DNA of 37,249 nt from Alphaproteobacteria bacterium (GTDB taxonomy: Bacteria; Pseudomonadota; Alphaproteobacteria; Rhizobiales; Hyphomicrobiaceae): contig JAGVSR010000078.1 in NCBI GenBank assembly GCA_019137195.1, positions 1-37,249 of the forward strand, given 5' to 3'. Shown one piece after another: positions 19,020-27,774 of the stretch. The notes below the pieces were generated by a model, which was given only the letters and a program-made list of their open reading frames with translations, was not told the origin of the DNA and did not search any database. Each line of letters begins with the position of its first letter. Position 1 is the stretch's first letter. The position numbers were made by a program, and so were the translations under genes.

Positions 19020-20104
19020 GCATGCTCGCGAATCTCGCTCAGCCGGCTCTCCTCGCCCTCGACCCCGAGGATGCTCACGAGCTGACCCTCAGGGCACTGG
19101 CTTGTGGGGTCTATCCGCGGCCCACGCGGCCGGATGCGGCGTCCCTGGCGGTCGAGCTGTGGGGGCTCGACTTCCCCAATCCGCTCGCCATCGCCGCCGG
19201 TTTCGACAAGAATGCGCGTGTCTTCGAGGCCGTGCTCGGCATGGGCTGCGGTTTCGCCGAGGTCGGCACCACAACGCCGCGGCCACAGGCCGGGAACCCG
19301 CGCCCGCGTGTGTTTCGTCTTGTATCTGATCGTGCCGTCATCAACCGTCTTGGCTTCAACAACGAGGGTCATGCCGCCGCATTGGCCAGGCTGAAGGCGC
19401 GCACAGGGCGCGGGATCGTCGCTGTCAACATCGGCGCCAACAAGGACAGCGCTGACCGCACGGCCGACTACGTGCAAGGCCTTGAGGCGTTCTACGACGT
19501 GGCCTCGTTCTTCGTCGTCAACATATCGTCGCCCAACACACCGGGGCTGCGCGACCTGCAGGCCCCCACCGCGCTCGACGAGTTGCTCGGGCGGCTGATG
19601 GTGGCTCGCGCCCGCCTCGTTGCCTCCGGCAAGCCGCAGCGTCCGGTCGTGGTCAAGATTGCACCCGACATCGCGGAAGCCGACCTCGAGCCCGTCGCCG
19701 CCCGACTTCTCGCCCATTCCGTCGATGGCATAGCCGTCTCGAACACCACGCTCGCGCGCAGCGGCCTCCGGGACAGGAACAGGTCGGAGAGCGGCGGGCT
19801 CTCGGGACGGCCGCTGTTCCGTCGCGCGACCGTCGTGCTGGCCCGCATGCATTGTGCGACCGGCGGCAAGGTTCCGCTCATCGGCATCGGTGGCATCGAT
19901 AGCGCCGCCGCGGCGCTGGCCAAAATCGAGGCCGGCGCCAGCCTCTTGCAGCTCTACACCGGCCTCATCTACGAGGGGGCGGGTCTCATCGGTCGCATCA
20001 AGGACGAGCTAGCGGCCTCTTGTGCTCGTGCGGGTGTGTCGTCGGTCGCGGCCTTGACAGGCACCAGGGCGGCAGACTGGGCGGCGCAATCTCTGGAGGG
20101 TTGA
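19013..20104 (+). CDS. pyrD: dihydroorotate dehydrogenase (quinone), class 2
   Basis: PyrD oxidises dihydroorotate to orotate in pyrimidine synthesis and passes electrons to ubiquinone at the inner membrane. The 363-residue length and the N-terminal helical extension mark class 2. Motifs: NPLAIAAGFDKNARVFEA (56-73), EVGTTTPRPQAGNPRPRVFR, NRLGFNN, and VVNISSPNTPGLR with catalytic serine S173. IGIGGIDSAAAALAKIEAGA and LLQLYTGLIYEG bind FMN. The start at 19013 overlaps the DUF952 stop. Coding upstream of that in this frame is only an antisense/alternate-frame shadow. Confidence 0.97.
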   Translation: MLSMLANLAQPALLALDPEDAHELTLRALACGVYPRPTRPDAASLAVELWGLDFPNPLAIAAGFDKNARVFEAVLGMGCGFAEVGTTTPRPQAGNPRPRVFRLVSDRAVINRLGFNNEGHAAALARLKARTGRGIVAVNIGANKDSADRTADYVQGLEAFYDVASFFVVNISSPNTPGLRDLQAPTALDELLGRLMVARARLVASGKPQRPVVVKIAPDIAEADLEPVAARLLAHSVDGIAVSNTTLARSGLRDRNRSESGGLSGRPLFRRATVVLARMHCATGGKVPLIGIGGIDSAAAALAKIEAGASLLQLYTGLIYEGAGLIGRIKDELAASCARAGVSSVAALTGTRAADWAAQSLEG

Positions 20105-20107
20105 GAC

Positions 20108-20455
20108 ATGACGTTGAAGCTCTATCACAATCCGCGCTGCTCGAAGTCGCGCGCGGCATTGAAGCTGCTCGAGGAGCGCGGGCTTGAGCCCGAGGTCGTG
20201 CTCTATCTCGACGCGCCGCCGTCAGCCTCCGAGCTCAAGAAGCTACTGAAAGAGCTCGGTTTGAAGCCGCGCGAGCTTCTGCGCACCAAGGAGGCGCCCT
20301 ACAAGGCCCTCGGCCTCGATGACCCCGGAGTGAGCGACGCCAGGATCATCGACGCCATGGCCGCGAACCCGGTCCTCATCGAGCGTCCGATTCTGGTCGC
20401 GGGCACCCGCGCCATCATCGGCCGTCCGCCCGAGAAGGTACTGGAGATCCTTTGA
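20108..20455 (+). CDS. arsC: ArsC-family (glutaredoxin-type) reductase
   Basis: The 115-residue protein is full length for the ArsC/Spx-like family. It has YHNPRCSKSRAALKLL with the single active cysteine at about C11, and the later arginines in LIERPILVAGTRAIIGRPPE that hold arsenate in glutaredoxin-coupled arsenate reductases. It starts four bases after pyrD and is likely in the same operon. There is no arsR, arsB or acr3 nearby, so a housekeeping role (the YffB/ArsC-like branch) is possible. The symbol is by family resemblance. Confidence 0.85.
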   Translation: MTLKLYHNPRCSKSRAALKLLEERGLEPEVVLYLDAPPSASELKKLLKELGLKPRELLRTKEAPYKALGLDDPGVSDARIIDAMAANPVLIERPILVAGTRAIIGRPPEKVLEIL

Positions 20456-20491
20456 TCTCGATTGCTCTGCTTTCGAGGCTATCCCTTCGCT

Positions 20492-20611
20492 CTGTCCCGC
20501 TCCCCTAGGGGAGAGGCGCCCCTGGCGGAGCCAGTCGAGAGAACGGGATATTGCAGGGAGGGCAGCGCAATCTGCCTCCCCCAGCGTGAGAGGGTCAGAG
20601 TGAAGGGGCTA
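20492..20611. repeat. dispersed intergenic repeat, copy 2
   Basis: The gap between the arsC-like gene and the convergent small membrane protein contains CCGCTCCCCTAGGGGAGAGG at its left end and GTGAGAGGGTCAGAGTGAAG at its right end, with GAGAAC and a TATTGC/CTATGGC-like middle shared with the copy at 11667-11781. It probably belongs to the same dispersed family. The left end alone forms a CTCCCCT/AGGGGAG palindrome that could also act as a terminator. Confidence 0.6.
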
Positions 20612-20626
20612 CCCGCAAGCCGAGCG

Positions 20627-20899
20627 TTACTCTGGCCCCTTGCGCAACCCGCCCGCCACGCGCGCAATGAGCCAGATCGGCACCACCACGAGAGCGCCCA
20701 GGAGCGTGTACTGCAAAACCCAGTCGAGCGACCGGAAGCCGAGGTCCCAGATGTCGCGGAGCAGCGACGAAAGGCGGTACATGAAGTTGTGGAGATCGAT
20801 GCCGAGCGCCGAAAGCACGATCCCGACCACGAGCGAGATCAAGGCGAGGCGCACGATGACCGCGAGCGGATTGCCGCCGAAGATTGTCTTGAGGTCCAT
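20627..20899 (-). CDS. small two-helix membrane protein (DUF6460-like)
   Basis: The 90-residue protein starts MDLKTIFGGNPLAVIVRLAL. It has two predicted membrane helices (about 11-34 and 62-84) separated by a polar segment with RDIWDLGFRSLDWVLQY. The pattern NPxxVxxRLxxxSLVVGxxLSxLGI fits DUF6460, a family of small alphaproteobacterial membrane proteins with no known role. It is divergent from the helicase gene across 125 bases. Family assignment is by pattern memory only. Confidence 0.75.
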   Translation of the reverse strand: MDLKTIFGGNPLAVIVRLALISLVVGIVLSALGIDLHNFMYRLSSLLRDIWDLGFRSLDWVLQYTLLGALVVVPIWLIARVAGGLRKGPE

Positions 20900-21024
20900 T
20901 GATCGCTGCGCTCCGTCACTACGCTGCCCACCGAATAGCGGTCGTCGCCCGACGTCACTAGCACGCAGCCCCGGCCTTGGGGAGGTCTCTGCCCTGCAGA
21001 CGCCGTTATCGCTATAGTTGCCTC

Positions 21025-23697
21025 ATGCCCCGGGCAAAAACGAAACCTCGACGAGACGCGGAACCGGCTTTGGACCTCCTGCCACCCGCGTTCTGCGACT
21101 GGTTTTCGGCCCGTGGCTGGAGCGTGCGACCGCACCAGGCGGCCCTGCTCGATGCCGCCCGCAACCGCCGCTCGACGCTCCTCATCGCGCCGACCGGTGC
21201 CGGCAAGACGCTCGCGGGGTTCTTGCCAAGCCTCGTCGCGCTGTCCGGCATGGGCGACCGCCCGCGTCGCGGCGCCGGCCTCCATACGCTCTACGTCTCG
21301 CCTCTGAAGGCGCTCGCCGTCGACATCGCCAGGAACCTGACGGCGCCTATTGCCGAGATGTGCCTTCCCGTCACTTGCGAGACCAGGACCGGCGACACGC
21401 CGGTCGCCAAGCGCCAGCGCCAGCGCACCCGCCCGCCGGACATGCTGCTCACGACACCCGAGCAGATCGCGCTCATGCTGAGCCATCCCGACGCGGGCTT
21501 CCTGTTCGCCGATCTCGACACTGTCATCCTCGACGAGCTGCATGCGCTGGCGCCCTCGAAGCGGGGAGATCTCCTCGCCCTCGACCTCGCTCGGCTCAGC
21601 GCCATCGCGCCGGCTTCGATGCGCATCGGACTGTCGGCGACCGTCGCGCGCCCGTCCGAGCTCCGTGCCTACCTGATGTCGCAGAGCGAGCCCGACCACA
21701 CGACGGAGCTTGCCGGTATCGTTGAGGTCGCAGGCGGCGCCAAACCCCGCATCTCCATCCTCGAGCTCGACGAGCCGGTACCCTGGGCCGGCCACTCCGC
21801 CCGCTACGCAATTTCCGAGATCTACCGGGCCATCAAGGATCACAAGCTCTCGCTCGTGTTCGTCAACACGAGAATGCAGGCCGAGCTCGTGTTTCAGGAG
21901 CTATGGCGCGCGAACGACGACGCGCTCCCGATCGCGCTCCACCACGGCTCGCTCGACGCCACCCAACGGCGCAAGGTGGAGGCCGCCATGGCCGACGGGC
22001 GCCTCAAGGCCGTCGTCTGCACCTCGACCCTCGATCTCGGCATCGACTGGGGAGACGTCGACCTCGTCGTCAACGTCGGGGCGCCTAAGGGTGCGAGCCG
22101 ATTGATCCAGCGTGTCGGCCGCGCCAACCACCGCCTCGACGAGCCGTCCGAGGCTCTGCTCGTGCCGGCGAATCGCTTCGAGGTCCTGGAATGCCGCGCC
22201 GCCCTCGAGGCCGCGGAGGCCGGCGCCCAGGACGCCGTTCTGTCGCGCACGGGCGCCCTCGACGTGCTCGCCCAGCACGTCTTCGGCAGGGCCTGTCACG
22301 GCGCCTTTCATCCTGACGATCTCTACCGCGAGGTTCGCTCGGCCCAGGCTTATGCGACACTCGCCCGCCGCGACTTCGACCGTGTCGTCGATTTCGTTTC
22401 GACCGGAGGCTACGCGCTCCGCACCTACGAGCGCTTTGCACGCCTCAAGCCTGCGGAGGGTGGCCAACTGCGTCTCGCTCACCCGCGCCTCGCACAGCAA
22501 TACCGGTTGAACTGTGGCACCATCGTCGAGGCGCCGATGATCAAGGTCCGCCTCGTCGGCGGCCGGCGCCTCAAAGCCGGCAAGGCCGGGGAGGCCAAGG
22601 CACTGATGGGCGGTCGCGTGCTGGGAGAGGTCGAGGAGTATTTCGTCGACCAGCTCGCGCCGGGCGACACTTTCGTGTTTGCGGGCGAGGTGCTGCGTTT
22701 CATGGGCCTCGCGGAGACCGAGGCCTTCGTCTCGCGAGCAAGCGATCGAGATCCGATGATCCCCTCCTACGAGGGTGGCAAGTTCCCACTGTCCACCCAT
22801 CTCGCCGCCCGTGTTCGCGCAATGCTCGCGGACCGTGCCGCCTGGGGCGCGCTCCCCGCGCCTGTCGCCGAATGGCTGAGGCTCCAGGCCGAGCACTCGA
22901 TCGTCCCGTCACCAGACGAGGTCTTGATGGAGACCTTCCCGCGGAGCGGCCGGCACTTTCTCGCCGTCTACCCCTTCGAGGGCCGCCTCGCCCACCAGAC
23001 ACTCGGCATGCTGCTGACGCGGCGTCTCGAGCGCGCCGGCGCGGCCCCGTTGGGGTTCGTCGCCACGGACTACGCGCTGGCGCTGTGGGGGCTCAATGAC
23101 CTCTCGGACATGATTGCCTCCGGCCGCCTCGACCTCGCCCAGCTCTTCGACGAGGACATGCTCGGCGACGACCTCGACGCCTGGCTCGCCGAAAGCAATC
23201 TCATGAAGCGCACCTTCCGCAACGCGGCGGTGATCGCTGGGTTGATCGAGCGCCGCCACCCCGGCCGGGTGAAATCCGGGCGCCAGGTGACGATGTCCAC
23301 AGATCTCGTCTACGACGTTCTCAGGAAGCACGATTCCGGACATATTCTCCTGCAAGCTGCCTGGGCCGACGCGGCAACGGGGCTCCTCGATATCGCTCGC
23401 CTCGGGCAGTTTCTGTCGCGCTTGAAGGGACGAATCAGGCACGTTGCGTTGCCGCACGTGTCGCCGCTCGCCGTGCCGGTCATGCTGGAAATCGGCGTCG
23501 AGAGCGTAGCCGGCCAGGCGACGGAAGGCCTGTTGAGGGCCGCAGCCGCCGAGCTCGCAGCGGAGGCTACGGGCGAGACGTGCGTAGAGGACCAAGACGT
23601 GCCGGAAACTGCGTTGGCGATGCGGACGGCACGGAAGCCACGGGGGAAGGATAGAACCGATGCTCGGCCTCAAACCAGAGCGGCTCGACGCCGGTGA
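21025..23697 (+). CDS. ligase-associated DEXH-box DNA helicase (Lhr-like)
   Basis: This 890-residue superfamily 2 helicase belongs to the short Lhr branch usually encoded beside an ATP-dependent DNA ligase, an exonuclease and PdeM, and linked to DNA repair. Motif I is APTGAGKT (55-62), motif II DELH (170-173), and motif III GLSATVARP. The C-terminal helicase half has STLDLGIDWGDVDLV and RLIQRVGRANHR (motif VI). The winged-helix and Lhr core domains follow, with PSPDEVLMETFPRSGRHFL near 630. ATG at 21025 is preferred over an upstream in-frame start. It overlaps pdeM by 38 bases. Confidence 0.95.
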   Translation: MPRAKTKPRRDAEPALDLLPPAFCDWFSARGWSVRPHQAALLDAARNRRSTLLIAPTGAGKTLAGFLPSLVALSGMGDRPRRGAGLHTLYVSPLKALAVDIARNLTAPIAEMCLPVTCETRTGDTPVAKRQRQRTRPPDMLLTTPEQIALMLSHPDAGFLFADLDTVILDELHALAPSKRGDLLALDLARLSAIAPASMRIGLSATVARPSELRAYLMSQSEPDHTTELAGIVEVAGGAKPRISILELDEPVPWAGHSARYAISEIYRAIKDHKLSLVFVNTRMQAELVFQELWRANDDALPIALHHGSLDATQRRKVEAAMADGRLKAVVCTSTLDLGIDWGDVDLVVNVGAPKGASRLIQRVGRANHRLDEPSEALLVPANRFEVLECRAALEAAEAGAQDAVLSRTGALDVLAQHVFGRACHGAFHPDDLYREVRSAQAYATLARRDFDRVVDFVSTGGYALRTYERFARLKPAEGGQLRLAHPRLAQQYRLNCGTIVEAPMIKVRLVGGRRLKAGKAGEAKALMGGRVLGEVEEYFVDQLAPGDTFVFAGEVLRFMGLAETEAFVSRASDRDPMIPSYEGGKFPLSTHLAARVRAMLADRAAWGALPAPVAEWLRLQAEHSIVPSPDEVLMETFPRSGRHFLAVYPFEGRLAHQTLGMLLTRRLERAGAAPLGFVATDYALALWGLNDLSDMIASGRLDLAQLFDEDMLGDDLDAWLAESNLMKRTFRNAAVIAGLIERRHPGRVKSGRQVTMSTDLVYDVLRKHDSGHILLQAAWADAATGLLDIARLGQFLSRLKGRIRHVALPHVSPLAVPVMLEIGVESVAGQATEGLLRAAAAELAAEATGETCVEDQDVPETALAMRTARKPRGKDRTDARPQTRAARRR

Positions 23698-24382
23698 GTT
23701 CGATGAGCAGATGGTGTCCGTCTGCGGCAAGTCCTTCCTCGCCGACAACTCGGGCGCCCTCTACTGGCCGGCCGAGAGTGCGCTGATCGTCGCCGACCTG
23801 CACTTCGAGAAGGGCTCGTCCTATGCCCGCCGCGGCCTCATGCTGCCGCCCTACGATACGCGCGAGACGCTGTCTCGCCTCGCGTCGACGCTCGACCGCT
23901 ACGACCCCGCGACCGTCGTTTGCCTGGGCGACAGCTTCCACGACGACGATGGCGCAGAGCGCATGAGCGCCGAGGATCGCGAAACCCTGCGCATGCTGCA
24001 GGAGGATCGCGAGTGGATCTGGGTCACCGGCAATCACGACGCCGGGCTCTCCGATCGCCTCGGCGGAGTGGTGACGAACGAGATCACGGTCGAGGGTCTG
24101 ACGCTGCGTCACGAGCCCGTCGCCGCCCGCATCACCCACGAGATCGCCGGGCATCTGCACCCCGCCGCCAAGGTCAATCTCTTCGGCCACACCATCCGCC
24201 GCCCCTGCTTCGCCGGCAACGGTCGCCGCCTCGTGCTGCCGGCCTTCGGCGCATTCACCGGCGGCCTCAACGTCCTCGACGCCGCCTTCGAGCCCTTGTT
24301 CGGCGACGCCGGCATCTCGGTATGGCTCATGGGGCAGGACGGGCTTTATCCCGTAGCCTCGCGGCTCTTGCGCGAGGATTGA
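23660..24382 (+). CDS. pdeM: ligase-associated metallophosphoesterase/endonuclease PdeM
   Basis: PdeM is a calcineurin-type phosphoesterase found with the Lhr-like helicase in the ligase-associated DNA repair cluster. The 240-residue product carries the metal-binding motifs ADLHFEKG (D46, H48), GDSFHD (D91), GNHD (124-127) and GHLHPA (H165, H167). [19 protein letters not shown] is also typical of the family. It starts inside the end of the helicase gene, so the two are translated together. The ligase and exonuclease genes that usually complete the set are not in the window. Confidence 0.94.
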   Translation: MLGLKPERLDAGEFDEQMVSVCGKSFLADNSGALYWPAESALIVADLHFEKGSSYARRGLMLPPYDTRETLSRLASTLDRYDPATVVCLGDSFHDDDGAERMSAEDRETLRMLQEDREWIWVTGNHDAGLSDRLGGVVTNEITVEGLTLRHEPVAARITHEIAGHLHPAAKVNLFGHTIRRPCFAGNGRRLVLPAFGAFTGGLNVLDAAFEPLFGDAGISVWLMGQDGLYPVASRLLRED

Positions 24383-24524
24383 GAGCCGAAATTCCGATTG
24401 TGCCGTTCAGGGTATCGCAGACGCGGACTGGCGAAGCTTTCAGCTTGGCGTCAGGTGTCGCGGTGTAAATGGATTCGGCGCTGGGCATTCCTGCCCGCTT
24501 GGCTTGCCGGATCGGAGATCTGAA

Positions 24525-26156
24525 ATGGCGACGTTGAAGGGTAACAACAAGAAGAACACGATTTACGGCTCGGCCTCACCCGACAAGATCTACGGCTACG
24601 GTGCCGACGACCTCCTCTTTGGAAGGGGCGGCGCCGACAGCCTCTATGGCGGCGCCGGCAACGATCGTCTTTTTGGCGGTACGGGCAATGATCGCCTTCA
24701 GGGAGACTCCGGCTCAGACAAGCTCTATGGCGAGGGCGGCAACGACCGCCTTGTCGGCGGCACGGGCAACGACACACTCGACGGCGGCATCGGCAACGAC
24801 ACCCTTTCGGGCGGAGACGGCAACGATACCTTTGTCGCAGGCGTCGGCACGGACGTGTTCATCGGAGGCAGCGGCTTCAACGTCGTGACCTATGCCGCGT
24901 CGGCTACGGGCCTGTCGTTCCTGCTCGGCATCGGCACTGGTCCCGACGGCGATACCTACACCGACATATCGAGGATCGTCGGCTCTTCTCACGACGACAC
25001 GTTCGACCTCGGAGCCTATGTTGGCGGTCCCTCGCTCGACGCAGGCGCCGGCACCGACACGCTGACGATCGTCTCGGCAGACGCTTCGTCCGGCGGATCC
25101 CTCGTCGTTTCGCTCCAGGCGGGAACCGTCGTTCTGACGAACGGGCTGGCGCCGTCGATCTCGATAGCGGGCTTCGAGAACGTGACCGTCGGCTCGACCG
25201 GTACCGGCGACCGCTTCGTCATCACCGGCAACGCAGCGAGCAACGTCCTTTCAGGCGGCTCCGGCACGGATACGTTCGTGCTCACCGACGGCGCCGACAT
25301 TGATACGATCAACGCCAACGTGTTTGCAGCCGACGGGCACGACACGCTCGACTTCCACTTGGTCGCTGGTGCGCTGTCGCTCGACCTGTCAACGAACTCG
25401 TATTCGGGCGGGACCCTGAACGACGCATTCATCGGCGAATTCGACGCGATCGTCGGCAACGACGCGGGCGATACCATCACCGGCAATGACCTCGCCAACG
25501 CGCTGACCGGCGGCGCCGGCATCGACATCATCGACGGCGGTCTCGGCGCCGACACCATGGACGGAAAGGGCGGTGACGACACCTATTACGTCGACGACGT
25601 GGGAGACGTTGTGATCGACAGCGCCGGCGGCGACAAGATCTTCGCCTCAGTGAGCTATACGCTCTCGACCGGCATCGAGAAGGGGACGCTCCTCGGGACC
25701 GGGGCTATCGACCTGACCGGCAATGCCTCTGACAACACGCTGATCGGCAACGCGAGCAGTAACGTGCTCGCCGGTGGCGACGGCGCCGATCTGCTCGACG
25801 GCAAAGGCGGTGTCGACACCTACACGGGCGGCGGCGGGGCCGACCAGTTCTTCTTCCACGACAGCGACGGTCAGGAGGAGACGGTCACCGATTTCGAGCA
25901 CGGCGTGGATCTGATCGCCCTCGATCCCACCGAGGTTCTGTTTGATGCCGTCACGTCAACGAACCTGTTCAACGTCGCCACCATCGGCGGAAACACCGGA
26001 TCTGCCGAGCCCCAGCTCATCTTCGAGACCACGACCGGCAAGCTCTATTTCGACGTCGACGGCAACAGCTCGGGCGGCGATCCCGCGTTCGTGATCGGGA
26101 TTCTGACCGGCTTCAGCGGCAACCTTGCGGCTGCAGATTTCATGTTCATCACGTAG
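24525..26156 (+). CDS. RTX-repeat calcium-binding secreted protein
   Basis: The 543-residue protein begins [20 protein letters not shown] and goes straight into about nine tandem nonapeptides (residues 24-108, GGxGNDxLx type). A beta-rich middle (about 110-300) has further single repeats. A second repeat block at about 310-450 contains the [20 protein letters not shown] module also present in the gene at 1-960. The C-terminus ([26 protein letters not shown], ending DFMFIT) resembles a type I secretion signal. There is no Sec signal and no catalytic domain I can see, so it may be a structural or adhesive surface protein. ATG at 24525 has GGAG 8 bases upstream. No hlyB/hlyD-type transporter genes adjoin it. 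Confidence 0.9.
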   Translation: MATLKGNNKKNTIYGSASPDKIYGYGADDLLFGRGGADSLYGGAGNDRLFGGTGNDRLQGDSGSDKLYGEGGNDRLVGGTGNDTLDGGIGNDTLSGGDGNDTFVAGVGTDVFIGGSGFNVVTYAASATGLSFLLGIGTGPDGDTYTDISRIVGSSHDDTFDLGAYVGGPSLDAGAGTDTLTIVSADASSGGSLVVSLQAGTVVLTNGLAPSISIAGFENVTVGSTGTGDRFVITGNAASNVLSGGSGTDTFVLTDGADIDTINANVFAADGHDTLDFHLVAGALSLDLSTNSYSGGTLNDAFIGEFDAIVGNDAGDTITGNDLANALTGGAGIDIIDGGLGADTMDGKGGDDTYYVDDVGDVVIDSAGGDKIFASVSYTLSTGIEKGTLLGTGAIDLTGNASDNTLIGNASSNVLAGGDGADLLDGKGGVDTYTGGGGADQFFFHDSDGQEETVTDFEHGVDLIALDPTEVLFDAVTSTNLFNVATIGGNTGSAEPQLIFETTTGKLYFDVDGNSSGGDPAFVIGILTGFSGNLAAADFMFIT

Positions 26157-26392
26157 GGCGGCTGTTGCGCGAGGATCGCGGCAGCCCCGCCATCCCGCGC
26201 ACAACCGTAGGTCGGCGTGACCGACGGATCGGGTATCGACCCAGCAGAGTCCCGCGGGTCGTCACGAGCCTCGCTCTGACTCGCCTCGTTTGCGCCGATC
26301 TACGGTTGCGTTCGACGCACTCCGGCCTTTCTCATGCCCCGACTCGTGCGCTATCAAGGAGGTAGGGCACCAGGGTTCCCATTGAGCATAAG

Positions 26393-27640
26393 GTGCCAGC
26401 GACCGTAGTTGTTCGCGGCACGGGAGCGCCGCACGGGAGAGGGGCCAAGCTTCGCGTGGCTGGACGAAGGGTCAGGAGAGGACTTCAAGTCACGCTGCTC
26501 GCGCTCGCCGCGGGCCTCCTGACGCCGCCTGGGCCTGTCCGCGCGGAGCAGAAGCCCGCGGTTGCCGCTCCTGCAGCCCCCTCCGCCGCGGACGCGATCG
26601 CCGATGTCTTTAGTCAGGTCGGCGACCGCATCTACGAGGATTGCGTCTTCGAGCTCTCCGACGAGCAGATCGAGGTCCAGCGCCAGCTGATCGCGGCCTA
26701 CATGGAGAAGGGCGCCAGCGGCGCGTCCGCCCGCCGCCTCGCCGCCCAGCAGATCCAGCCACCGAAGCTCTCCAAGAAGTGCGAGGAGCTGAAGCGCACG
26801 CCGTCCGCCCTGTCGAGCTGGACCACCGCGCTCGCCACGCCGGAAGCTGCCGCTCCGGCCGAGAAGCCCGTGGTCACGGCACCGAAGGCCCCCGCAGGCT
26901 CCGCGGCAGCGCCGGTCTCGCCAGCCGGCCCGTCGGTTGCACCCACGCCCGCGACCGTGCTGGCGACCAAGCAGATGCTGCCGCAGTGGGACTGCGCACC
27001 CAACGTCGACTTCGTCACCATCACGTTGAACGGCTACCCGCGGAAGCTCACGGGTGGTGAGATCTGCAATCCCTATCAGGATGTCGTGCATGAGGTGCCG
27101 GCCACGGTGCCGTCGTTCCGCCTCGGCTATACGATCAAGACCGGCCGTTTGTTCGTCGTCTCCGCCGACGACCCATCCGTCGACGGCCATACCATCGCCT
27201 GGGCCATCTCCGGCCGCGACGTCTGCCGTAACAATCCCGACCCGGATTGCCTCGCCGCCCGCGCGCTCGGACCCTTGCCTCCCGGCGAATACACGTTCGG
27301 GGGCGATAAGAACAATCGCATCACCTGGGGCCCCAAGACCAAGCGCAACGTCGTCGCCGTCTATCTACAGAAGCTCGCCCACAGGGATCGCTTCTCGAAG
27401 GCCCACATTGCCGCCATGCTGGCCCGCGGCAACATCGCCATCCACGCGCGCCTCAAAGGCGAGATGTCGGAGGCCTGCCTCGGCCTCGAGCCTAAGGGCT
27501 GGAACTACGTTGCCTCCCTCGTCAAGGATAACCGCGCTAACGGCCTCACCGTCTACATCGACGAGCCCTATCCGCAGGTCGCAGAGGCGCCCCCCTTGGT
27601 CGAAGGCTCATCCTTCTCGCTGACGTCCCTGTTCCAGTAA
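26393..27640 (+). CDS. secreted protein with divergent L,D-transpeptidase-like motif
   Basis: I do not recognise a named family. The 415-residue product has an N-terminal signal-like stretch (LQVTLLALAAGLL, then PVRAEQ), a short domain with two cysteines (DCVFELSDEQIEVQRQ and KKCEELK), an Ala/Pro linker (about 135-190) and a C-terminal domain. In that domain, LPPGEYTFGGDKN followed later by NIAIHARLKGEMSEACLGLE places H351 and C362 as in YkuD/DUF2778 enzymes, where the motif is His-Gly...Ser-x-Gly-Cys; here Ala replaces Gly before Cys. An enzymatic role on peptidoglycan is inference. The GTG start at 26393 is uncertain; GTG at 26456 is an alternative. A strong AAGGAGGT at 26356-26363 lies too far upstream for either. 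Confidence 0.65.
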   Translation: MPATVVVRGTGAPHGRGAKLRVAGRRVRRGLQVTLLALAAGLLTPPGPVRAEQKPAVAAPAAPSAADAIADVFSQVGDRIYEDCVFELSDEQIEVQRQLIAAYMEKGASGASARRLAAQQIQPPKLSKKCEELKRTPSALSSWTTALATPEAAAPAEKPVVTAPKAPAGSAAAPVSPAGPSVAPTPATVLATKQMLPQWDCAPNVDFVTITLNGYPRKLTGGEICNPYQDVVHEVPATVPSFRLGYTIKTGRLFVVSADDPSVDGHTIAWAISGRDVCRNNPDPDCLAARALGPLPPGEYTFGGDKNNRITWGPKTKRNVVAVYLQKLAHRDRFSKAHIAAMLARGNIAIHARLKGEMSEACLGLEPKGWNYVASLVKDNRANGLTVYIDEPYPQVAEAPPLVEGSSFSLTSLFQ

Positions 27641-27774
27641 GTCGGGCCGCAGGCAGGATAGCCCCGTCGTCCGAGCGGCGCGGTCGTAAGCCCCGGAATG
27701 GACATTTTTCCATAGTCCTCCTTCTGCTTTGCCCATAGGATCGCGCGCGACCGGGATCGCGGATCGGGTGCTTG

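Noticed and set aside
20108-20455. An arsenic-resistance operon
   Set aside because: Only the ArsC-like gene is present, next to pyrD, with no regulator or exporter. Detoxification cannot be assumed.
24594-24850. Direct DNA repeats suggesting a CRISPR or satellite array
   Set aside because: The periodicity is 27 bases with no spacers and encodes RTX nonapeptides, so it is protein-coding repetition.
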